NCBI GenBank assembly: GCA_032821775.1
Contig: JAVLRN010000009.1
Location: forward strand, 310,001-374,000
DNA: 64,000 nt
From: Sanguinoderma infundibulare
Lineage: Eukaryota > Basidiomycota > Agaricomycetes > Polyporales > Polyporaceae
Direction of reading: 5' to 3'
A program made the position numbers and the translations under genes. The notes beneath the pieces were generated by a model. That model had not been told where the DNA came from and did not search any database. It saw only the letters and a program-made list of their open reading frames with translations. Each line of letters starts with the position of its first letter. Position 1 is the stretch's first letter. Of this stretch, positions 54,288-64,000 are shown piece after piece.

Positions 54288-56340
54288 ATGCTCTCGGCGC
54301 TTTCAGCCATTCAGCACGCCCCACACACGCTGTATAACGAACCATCGCGCTCCTTCGACATCCCCCCTCCTCACTTCCACGGTGCCCCACAGTTCAGTCC
54401 TCCTGCAATGCATGGGAAGTCGCTGCCTACCTTCGGTGCGTTCCTTTCTGCCCGTTTTGTCTCTGCGTGTTGACGTTTCCCATGGCGTTTAGCGTCCTCG
54501 GGAACGCCGCCGCTGCCGACTTCCCGGCCGTACGTGACCTCGCCGGGCCAGATGTTCCACATCTTCGGCTATACCCCACAGGAAGGCTCGTCGGGCACAT
54601 TGATTGTGGTCAACGTTCACTTCAGCGTGCCCCGCACCGAGACCGTCTTTCTCCGCATCGTCGTCGGCAATTGCGCGTTGAGTACGACCGTAAGAGCGGC
54701 CAAGTCGAAGCGGGAAAGCGAGTGGGACCTCGAGGCGATCATACCCGATTTCGAGACGGTTTCTTCTGACGCGTCTGGCTCGTCGTCTTCCTCCACTGTG
54801 CCGCTCACCGTGCAGGCTCTGAACCGTTCGAATGTCACTCTGGACTCTCTCACGTTTGGCAAGTTCACCTACAGAGCACCTCGCGGTACGTGGATCGTTC
54901 GCATCGCCACATGTTCCATTCTCATCTGGAAGGAAATGTTTGTCCAGGCGCCGCGCCTTCGCCCCTTCTGCTGTGCAAGCAGGAGGTCACCGACGACCTC
55001 GGGCTGGGTTCGTCGTCGGCGCCGAGCACCCCGGACCCCAGGCGCACACACTCGTCGTCCTCGTCGTATCCCACGCATGCGCGCAAGAGCTCGCGCCCGA
55101 CGCCCGCGAGCGGGACTGCGCGCGCACGCGCCCTGAACGCTGCCATGACCGCGAAGGACGCGCAGTCGGCGCGCGGGCAGCTCAAGAAGCAGTCGCTCAT
55201 GCGGGCGAGGCGCTCGAGCACGGACGATGACGACTCGGACAACAACTTCCGGGCGGTGCTCCGGGTGGAAACCCCAACCGATCCTATGGGGAGCGTCGAC
55301 GACTGGGACGAGGAAGAGCGCCGGATCGGTCGTCGTCTCGTCCGGTTTACCCGAGTGCAAGATGTCTGCACCCTACACGTTGCCTGCGAAGCCATCCGGC
55401 CATCGGAGTACACGGATGGAGACACGGTCGTGTCCTGCATCCTCAGGCCACCGGACGCTGCCGGGGTTGGCGACCCAGCTACGTCGCAGTGCTGCATCAC
55501 GTCGGTGGACATCATCTTCCTGCTCGAGTGTCTTGTTGGGGACATCTTCAACATCGAGGAGAAGAACCGGATCCGGCGGAACCTCGAGGGGTTCCGGCCG
55601 AAAACGGTGTCGAAGAACAAGGCGGGCACCGAGGCCTTCTTCCAGAAGATCATGGACTTCCCCGCGCCGAAGCCTCGGAACATCGAGAAGGACGTCAAGG
55701 TCTTCGACTGGGCTGTGTTGCCCCAGGCGCTCGACAAGATCATTTCCAAATACGTACGTGTCCTCCCCCGTCCCTGCCCTCCTCCCGTTCATCTCTCCCC
55801 CAGACGTTTTACCCGGCCGTCAAGAAGGAAGAAGGCTCTCTCACACCTCCGATACCACGCTCGGCCCCAGGCAGCCCGCCTGTCCTCATCCGTCCGTCCG
55901 CCGCGGCCCCGTATACCACAACGCCCACGCCGGAACATACCCCCGCGGCGTCTCCCCTGCAGTCGTACTTCTACACGCAGGCAGCATACCACAGTCCGCA
56001 TTACGTGCCAGGCTCCCTCGACACGCTCGACAACAACTACGTGACCGCGACCGCGCTGTCCTCGGCAGGCTCCTACGACGCCTTCCTCCCCCACTCGCAC
56101 CCACACTCTGGCACCTCGTCCCCCGTGCCCATCCTGCAGCCCACCTCCGGGGGTGGAGGTTCTCCCGTGGCTTCTAGCTCCATGCCCTACCTCGACGCAT
56201 CCCACTCCGTCTATCACCCTTCCTATCCGGGCCAGAGCGCGTACGGCTCTGGCAGCGTGTACATGCCGTCGTCGTATGAATCCGATTATCAGCAAATGAA
56301 GATGTCGTCCTCGCCGCACGCCTCCCATCCCTACCTGTAA
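54288..56340 (+). CDS. medA: MedA-like developmental regulator (DUF7082 domain)
   Basis: This is a nuclear regulator of the family of Aspergillus Medusa (MedA) and Neurospora Acon-3, needed for normal spore development and adhesion in those fungi. The ATG at 54288 starts MLSALSAIQHAPHTLYNEPS. The first splice joins LPTF to ASSGTPPLPTSRPYVTSPGQ. The next block, MFHIFGYTPQEGSSGTLIVV, is an N-terminal beta-rich part. After a Ser/Arg-rich linker, the DUF7082 core gives RLVRFTRVQDVCTLHVACEA, CCITSVDIIFLLECLVG, FNIEEKNRIRRNLEGFRPKT and KPRNIEKDVKVFDWAVLPQA, then LDKIISKY, the family's most diagnostic stretch. The C-terminus is Ser/Pro/Tyr-rich. Four exons make about 610 residues. Its target genes are unknown. 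Confidence 0.85.
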
Positions 56341-57117
56341 TTTTCGCACCCTCCCGTTGTCCGCACGCAGCAGCTACTCACGACCACCCCCACGAACCCC
56401 TTTCTGTGTTTCATCACCATTGGTCTCGATCAGTCCGTGTATGTGTAGCCTTAGCAATCCGATCCCCTGCCTCCTTTCTTCTCTTCCTGTACTGGCATCT
56501 TACTTACGAGATCCGGCTATCGTTATTCCTAGACGGCGTAGCACATTCAACAACTGTATCTTATTTTTCCTCTACTAAACTAATGACCATCGTCTCGCGA
56601 GATCCATTACACGCTCTGTTGTCCTCCATGCTGAAAAGCCAGTATGGCATCCGCCAATCACGATGCGGCGCGGCGAACAAGCAGCGATCGCGATTCCCGG
56701 AAATTGGAGAGTGTATACTGTAAATCCGGCCCGACCCTACGATCGTCGTTTGAATGTGTTGTCAAACTGCCAATCAAACTTTCTTCGACTTGGACCCACC
56801 CTGGCCTGGCCTTGCGTCACGATGAAACAGACTCCAGAGTGAGACCGCGGTACCGCATCACAACGCCGAGGCGCGGGGCAACCACAGGTGGCCGCGCTCA
56901 GGATGTTTCTGACAATAACGATGAAATATGGGTCGATAGCTACAGCTGTACAACATTAGAGAATAATCCAAATACATAGCACAGAGCGAGCGTGTGTCGA
57001 TGGGACGACGGTCCACAGGTAGAAAGCAAACGAGGGTCAGTGTTAGATAAGAGCACGAAAGGAGGGGCAATAGCAAGAACGTCGAAGTATAAGCATGAAC
57101 TCTCGCCCGTTACATCA
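56341..57117. other. Convergent 3' intergenic region, 777 bases
   Basis: The MedA-like gene and the DOCK gene end on either side, so this should be their 3' UTRs. It is AT-richer than the genes. I see no gene. Confidence 0.5.
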
Positions 57118-60100
57118 TCATCCCTCGCGGCGTCCGAAGTTGAGGCTGCCCAGCTTGGAGAAGCGGCCCTTAATGGAGCCGATGCTGCCCAGCGTAGACG
57201 CTGTCACCGACGCCGCGCCAGAGAAGGTTGCCGCGGGTGCGTTGCCGACGGTCACCACAGAGTTCCGCGGCGACTCTTCAGAGAAGGAGTCACTGCCACC
57301 GTTGTCTCCCGGACCCAAGGAAACGCCGTTGAAGCCGTGCCTGGCAAGATGCGCGAGATGACGCCGGAGGGGCGTTTGCTTCATCCACGGTGCCTCCGCG
57401 ACAGGAAGTCCGTTCTCTTGTGATCGGGGTGACAGAGGCGATGTTACCCCGGACGCTGCCACGCCAACGTGTATGGAACCCACGTTGAGCGGTTGAGTTC
57501 TCCTGCAGGACAGTGAGTGAAGATCGCGAAGGGGACAAAAGGTTTGAACATACATTGCGTTGTAGTCGGGCGACGGCAAAGCTGCAGATGGAGGAAGACG
57601 AGTAGATGTCGGCACTGCGTCGATGGCACGCGGTTCTGGAGAAGGGGCAACAGGCAATCGCTGGATCTCCTCGGCGAAATTCTTCTGGAAGAACTTCTCC
57701 AAAGTGGCGTGGAACGTCAGCATCTCCGGCGGGCACAGCTGCCCGTGGAGTTTGAGACAGTTGTCGATTATGCGGACCTAATGAACGGGTGTCAGGAAGA
57801 CGGGCATGGTAAACATAGTTGCAGAATACTCACCTGCTCATCGATGGCATTACGAAGCTTCTCTACCTGTTCTACCCGATCTGGGAATCGCGCAATGTAA
57901 TCTTCCGACAGGTACACTTGACGGAAGGCACCCACGCCACTGTGTAGTGGCGCGTCGACGGCAGCGTTCAACTTCATAGCGAGGGCATTGGTCGAAATAT
58001 ACTGGGCTGTCTTGGCGAGAGACGAGTACTTCTGGTTGAGGCCAGCCAACTCGCGCGTACTCGTCTCAACGTCAAGGAGCGCAGTCTCAACAGGCGAAAT
58101 TGGTACCACCTGGACACCGATGACCTCCGACCGTCTGAGGACCGTTGGGAAGTATTCCTCTGTAGTGAGATAAGTCTTCTCGATCCAGACCTCCTCCGTC
58201 CCGTCGCGTGCAATCTTGGAGATGGGACGCGAGTAGCTGAACAGGTTGATGGCGCTGCGATGGCGTGTTGTCAGTCCAACGGCAACTAGAGTAACGGGCT
58301 TAATCCTTACCTGTGTTCGTAGTATGCGCGAACCTGAGGCGGAACGTCGGGGTTCGTGAAGATAGGCAGCTCACGACGGGGCTCGGGCGTAACCGCGGTG
58401 CATTGAATGTACTGATCAGTACCGAAGCGGACGTCGACAGGTGGGTCTCCCATGGTCTTGAGGACTTGCACGCCGGGATACTTGTTGACCATGCGGTCGC
58501 AGAACGAGGGGAACTTCTCCCACTCGAAACCACGGTACTTGATGTAGCGCATTAGCTCATAGTCCTCCAACGCTGCGCGATGAATACACTCACGATGAAC
58601 TGCTTGTTCCGGAGAGCACTGGGGAAGTTGCCGTAGAAAGCGACTCTGAAATAGTCAGAGTATTGCCGCTGGTCCCGGATGATATGCTCCAGAAGGGCGG
58701 CCTGATGTCGAAGGATCTCTGCGAGACGCCCACTAGAGCGGAGATGTCAGCAGCGAGCACTTAGACAGCATCTAATGAGCACGCACTAGTTGAAAGTGAC
58801 TTCCGCATGCTTGGACGCTAGGTCCTTGCAGATCTCGTAGGCACTCTCCCATGCTCTGCCCTTCCCTGCAGCGGTCAAATGTTAAATCTCAGCAGCGCGT
58901 GTCATCCTCGGGATCTAACGCACCGAGATAGTCCAAGATGAGCAGGCAGAGCGTCTCCTTGCGGTGGAAGTGAGATTGCTGCGGCAAACCCAAATCCTCC
59001 ATAGGCGGAGCAAAGGTGTTGAGGTCCCATTCGTGGAGGTCCGCGTGAAGCTTGAGGGTAAGGGCAGCCTCCACGTAGTTCTGGGATTGAAGGTGCATCT
59101 GGACGACAAGTAATGCATCACGAACCGCGCAGCGAAGAGTGGTTGATGACTTACGTTGACGAGCTGATGGACGTACTTGATGTACATTTCATCTCGTCCG
59201 ATGCGCCGAATGAAGTTCATCAAGCGGAGCTGATGGATGGCCGTCAGTCTGCGAACGTTCACGGGAGAAGGGAGAGCGTACCGTGGCGATAACCCGGTCG
59301 TCTGCGTACTCGTCGCCCTCTGGCAAGGCGCGTACACTGAGGAGAAGTTCGAGGAAGACATCGACGGAGTCGAGGAAGTGCGTGACCCTAGCGCGCAAGT
59401 CCTCATCGACGTCGGAGGAATCGAAAAGGTGTCTAAGATGGCCGATAAAGAATGCACGGGATATCTCGTTGTTTTTACTGTCGGACATGAACAGGGTATC
59501 GAGTTTGCTGACGAGCTCATTTTCGATGTGCTCGAAGCTTCGTGATATATGGTATTCGGAGATGATCATGCAGTAGAGGACTTGTACCGCGTTCTCCCGG
59601 AGCTGATCGTGGTGGCTGAGACACAAGTTGACGATGTGGCCGACAAGAGAATTCAAAGCGCGCTGATAGTTCTGCGGCACAGTTAGACTAAACTTAACGA
59701 TCGCAGGAGATGACCAATCACGCACGGTATATCTCGCGATGGCAAGCTCTTCGGTGGCGTTCTCATCCGGCCAACCCAAAGCGCCCCACAAACGCAGCAA
59801 GAGCATGGCACCCTCACCTCGGATATCGCCTGCAAGACGCCACACCGCTCGTCGTTTCTGCGGACACGGATCAGGAGACGTTGCATACACAACATTTGAC
59901 TCCACCCACCTGGGGACTGAACTCCTCAATGACAAGATGCTCAGAGGAAAGCAACTTGAGGAGGACATAGAAGCACTCCCTCCAAAGTGACGCGTCGAAT
60001 GGCCGCCCAGACACTTCATCAGGAACGAACTCGCGCTCGAGCATCGTCGCGACTGGGTCCATCATTTTCAGCAACACGCGGTGCGCGAGGATGTTTACGT

Positions 60101-63100
60101 TCAGCCAGTGCTTCGGGAACGCGTCGTTGTCGAGCACCGAGCCCGCGACTTTGAAGTACTGGAGCAGCAGCGCCGCGAGATGGTCTCGCCCTTCTATCTC
60201 CAGGATGCTCTCCAGGAATCCGACGATGTGCTTCTTGGGGGCGGACAGGATGAGGACGAGGACGACGATGGCTACCTCGCCCAGACCGGGACTGAACTCG
60301 GGCTTGACGTCGAGAGTCGCGGATGATGATGACGCCCCGGCCGTTTTCGGTGCCTGAGTTGCAAGAGAGAAGGGGTATGACTCTGGGAAGGCGACAGTGA
60401 AATTGTTCGTCACGGGCGTCGACGAACGATTGCGCTCCACGGCTCGGAGGGAAGCAGGGTTCTGATATTCTTGGTACGCGTCCAGAAGCCTACGAAAATT
60501 ATTAACGCCAGCTCAAGAGATGGGTCATACGGCGCGTACCTTGGCAGAAGAGAAAGCAGATACTCGATGTTGTACTGTTCCTGCCTCAACGCGTTTCGAT
60601 CGGACGTGATGACGGGGTCCACCAGACACTGCTGCAGCTTGTCGAGCATGATCGCCACAACAGTCACGGACAGCCGTATACTCTCGAGCCAGCCTACACG
60701 CGCCGCGTCCTTGGCCGACTCGGTGTCCCCGGGCTGCGTCTGCGTGTACTCGTCGAAGCGGCCGAATTGGGGCTTGATCCAGATGACAACGGCCTCGACA
60801 AGCAGGCTGCGCGACTTGGCGTTGTCAAACAGGAAGCCCTTGACGATCTGGAGGTACATGATCAGCTTCCAGATGATGATCTTGCCCTTGGTCGATGCGA
60901 TCGCGTTTGCGAACGTCGTCGCGATCGTTACGAGTTCGACGATGGAGAACACCTTGCCGAGCTCGGGCAGGATGGAGGTAAAGTGCTGGAGTGCGATCGT
61001 CTGTGTGCCGATGATGGATGGCGGGGACATCGTCGACATCATCCGGTTGACCTCGTTGAGATGCGCGCGCAGCTCGCGCTTGAACGTCGCCTCCAGGTGG
61101 TCGGCCGTCGCACCCCCACCCATGCCCAGTTCCTTCGCCTTCTGGAGTTCGCGGGAGCGCGCGATGAACTTGAAGATGTAGTGCCAGACCTTCAAGGCCG
61201 CGCGCAGGGAGGAAGCAGTGTCGTTCGCTGTGGGATCCTGGAGCAGACGGTTCATGGAGTGGATCATATGCGACGCAGCGGACGCGCAAGTGAAGTGCTT
61301 CTCGATGTACACATCCAAGACGGGCTGGAAGTTGCTGAAGCGACGGTCCTGGACGATGCCGAGAACGGTCACCAGAGCATTGAAGACGAGGTGGTCCATC
61401 TCTCCAGACTGGTTGTTAGACGAGACGAGAATAGTGAAGAGCGAGTCGAAGATGTCCCGGAGGAACTTGACGATCTCGACCTCACCAACAAACGTGAACT
61501 TGCTCAGGATGGTCGACAGCAGCTCCTTGTCGGTAACCTGCTCCCAGTTCAGCAGACTGAGTAGCACCGAGTTCTGCGTAAACTTCGTCGAGCAGAGGGA
61601 CGACCGAATGACCAGGCCATCACGCATTGGCGGCGCGATCCTCTGAAGTTCCGGAGGGACGTACACCTGATCAGGACGCTGATTCGCGGGGAGCCACGGC
61701 GTCGCCTGCAGATACGTATTTGTCGTAATTTGAGCAAGACGGTCGGCACGGTAGAGCACCAGCGTGTGACTGCCATCCTCGAGAAACGCGCGCCTATCTG
61801 GGAAGAGGGGCAGGAAGGCAAAGGCGAAGGGACGGTCCGCCGTATCCACACTCCTCGACGAGCGCTCTCTGGAGTTACGCTGACGGAAGGTGAAAAAGAG
61901 ATGCCACTGCTGAGCGCCGTTGAGAGGAAGCTTGAGCTTGACGAGCTCGCCGAAGTGTGGCTGTGTCGTGCGCTGGAATACCATGGAATGGAATTGCGTG
62001 ACTTCTGGTTCGCCGCTGCACTGGGATATCACACGTTCGATCGTCCGACCGTCTTGATCCTTGACTTCCATCGTCACCTGCACGTTGCCCGTCACCGCGC
62101 CAACCTGCCCCCGGGCAAAGTTCGCGACGTTGCGGCGCGTGTTGTTGCTCTGCGACACCGAGAAATCGCCGCTCCAGAGCTTGATGTAGAGTTCGTTCCG
62201 GACATCCCCAGGAAACACGACATCGGGGAAGCCAAGGCGCAAGCTGAGAGGAGTATCTTGAAGCAGCGACGAGTTCTCGCGGACGACGGTCTCAGCATCT
62301 CCGTAGAAGATCTTGATGGAGACTGCGAGCATCTCAGCCCTGAGCAAACGTCAGATGTCAAGACAGGCTCGCAACAATGATTAACAACGTTGATCGTACC
62401 TAGATGACTTCTCATACTCGCGAGTGTTGTGGTTGAGGATGTCCTGGTGGAGCATCGAGAACGTAGTCTCGTTCGTAGGCACATAGATTGGCATCGTGTG
62501 TTCCCTCGTAGAGGAGACCTCGGACTGTTCGGCGGCCATGGAGTTCAGCTGCGTCAGCTCGAGTACTGCGCAGCCAAACGGTCGGCGGAAGCATTGAGGG
62601 AGATCCGTCGAGGTCGAACCGCGGCCAAAGGACTCATTGGACATGGACGCGTTGTAGCTGGAACCAATTATCGTCTGCCTGGGGTTCTCCGAGATCGACC
62701 CCATGTTGCTTCCCATCTTGAGCGAGCCGTTCCTGACGATCTTGCAGACAAGGTAGATCGGATCCTGGGCATCCGACTGCACGAGGTCGGTAAACAGCGT
62801 GCGGATACGCGCAGACGGATCGCGCGCGAGAACACCGTTGTGGTTCAGGATGGCGCAGAACTCTTCCGAGACAAATCGCGCGTCTGCCTTGTTGTAAAGC
62901 GAGAAGTACAGTTCTGCGGTCTCGCCGGGGGCGCATGGTGAGGCAACGAAGGCGCGCACGTCGAGGAAGACGTGGTAGAACTTCGCTTTCGGCTGAGGAG
63001 GGGCCAAGGGCGAGAGTGAGCCGATGAGCCGAGAGTGTCCGCGAGGGCGTGGAAGGTCGGGGAAGGCGGAGTGAAGCGACGCGGAAAGCGGAATAGAAGT

Positions 63101-64000
63101 AGGGGCGGGAGAAGAGTAGTCGATCGAGCCGTTCGTGAAAGGCAACTTGTAGGGCGTGGTCGGGGCGACAGACACATCCATGTGCGCGAGAGAGGCCTGC
63201 AGCGCGTACATCCGGATCGCGCTCATCCAGCTCCGTTGGTCAATCTCGCCTTCCACGTCCACGTTGATTAACCCACCCCAAGTAGGGTGGCGAACGATCA
63301 CATCGAGTCCTTGGAGGAGGTTCCCTGAAACAAGCCTGACAACGCACTCGCGCCGCAAGTTGACGGTTTCCTCGGAACTCAGCGTCTGGGAAAGAAGCTG
63401 TCGGCGACCAAGATGAAGCACTTCAATGTACTCGCGGACGACATGGAAGAGGCGGTAATCGCGCTGGGCGAGGTATTGGAACATGAGAGCATGCCACTCT
63501 CGTAAAGCAGATGCGATTTCGTCGATGATCGGCTGCGTCGCGCCGGATTGGGTGTCATCTCCGGAGGTAAGAGTAGGGCGCGGTGGCAAGGGCTTGTTGT
63601 ACTGAGATTCGGTGGGGGAAGCTGAGCGAATGGAAGCGGGGTACACGGGCAGACGTGCGCGAGCAGAAGGTGCTTGGTCGGCAGGCGGAGTGAGCTTGAA
63701 TGACTTGCGAGTAGCTGCGTCATTGACCTCTTCGTCTTCCTCGCGCACCGGATCCATCTCCCTCATGGACCTATTCCAGCTCGCGAACACCTCCTCTGAC
63801 GTCCGACCGTCCGCAGGGCTGCTGAGCGCGTTGAACAACTCGGTGAGACGTCCCTCCGCGTCCGAAACTTCATCTCGTACGAATATGTGAGAAGCAGGGA
63901 AGATGCCTATGAAGACTTGCTGTAGCTCGTCCGCGCGAGCGGATGACTTGTGATTTGATGCGGAAGGGTCCGAGGACAGTGACCAGTTGACCTGAGGTCG
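57118..64000 (-). CDS. DCK1: DOCK-family guanine nucleotide exchange factor (Dck1-like), 5' part outside window
   Basis: This is an exchange factor that loads GTP onto Rac/Rho-type GTPases; yeast Dck1 and animal DOCK1/2 are relatives. The stop is at 57118 and the gene continues past 64000. The first residues seen (VFIGIFPASHIFV) look like the end of an N-terminal SH3 domain. A helical region follows (ALREWHALMFQYLAQRDYRL). The DHR-1 (C2-like) lipid-binding domain covers about 61500-62950, including NELYIKLWSGDFSVSQ. An armadillo-type helical middle follows. The catalytic DHR-2 domain at about 57700-59300 has FIYRGFEWEKFPSFCDRM, VRAYYEHSAINLFSYSRPIS, EEVWIEKTYLTTEEYFPTVL and DAPLHSGVGAFRQVYLSEDY, where the Val-containing loop is the likely nucleotide sensor. 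The Ser-rich tail ends FGRREG. About 18 short introns are needed; the product seen exceeds 2000 residues. Confidence 0.88.

Noticed and set aside
54922..56349. Minus-strand frames of up to 275 codons opposite the MedA-like gene
   Set aside because: Same reason: they are shadows of the DUF7082 and Ser-rich exons.
60471..61564. Long plus-strand frames opposite the DOCK gene
   Set aside because: They are antisense to conserved DOCK exons, show no family signature, and reflect codon bias of the true strand.

Overview
The window looks like a gene-dense stretch of a filamentous basidiomycete genome, most probably an agaricomycete (mushroom-forming or wood-decay type). The reasons are: almost every gene is cut by introns of about 45-65 bases with GT(A/G)NG donors and CTAAY-AG acceptors; codon use is GC-rich; and the gene set is typical (GH79 glycosidase, expanded G-alpha, MedA/DUF7082 regulator, division 2 chitin synthase, DASH Spc34, short single-exon F-box-like paralogues). 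No rRNA, tRNA, CRISPR or intact transposable element was recognised. Names rest on reading motifs by eye; no database search was possible.

Layout, left to right. 0-5.7 kb: a C2H2 plus Zn2Cys6 transcription factor cut by the left edge, a secreted GH79 glycosidase, and a ComA/HSA32-type phosphosulfolactate synthase homologue. 6-11 kb: an OPT oligopeptide transporter and, upstream on the same strand, the decayed middle of a Zn2Cys6-type regulator. 11.5-16.5 kb: a 6-phosphogluconate-dehydrogenase-like protein and two tandem F-box-like paralogues; a third paralogue sits at 26.1 kb. 17.7-25 kb: an unusual G-protein alpha subunit and a WW-WW-MyTH4-RhoGAP protein. 27.2 kb: a possible small four-exon gene. 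28.7-30.7 kb: a formate/nitrite transporter.

30.7-37.6 kb is a 6.9-kb stretch with no convincing gene, apart from what looks like the broken 3' end of one at 31.0-31.4 kb. 37.6-41.8 kb: a DapA-family aldolase with a repeated CGGTCCG motif upstream, and DASH subunit Spc34. 42.7-49 kb: a class IV-like chitin synthase, divergent from a small unknown gene that is followed by a CDKN3/KAP-like phosphatase. 49-56 kb: an unknown two-exon gene, Mediator subunit 27 and a MedA-like developmental regulator. 57-64 kb: most of a DOCK-family Rho/Rac exchange factor whose N-terminus lies beyond the right edge.

There is no operon-like pathway cluster. A loose theme is polarity and wall growth: G-alpha, RhoGAP, DOCK GEF and chitin synthase all lie within 46 kb. 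The observations most worth following are the G-alpha with Ala in place of the catalytic Gln, the CGGTCCG cluster, the F-box-like family, the small gene at 27.2 kb, the two pseudogenes and the gene-poor 30.7-37.6 kb interval.
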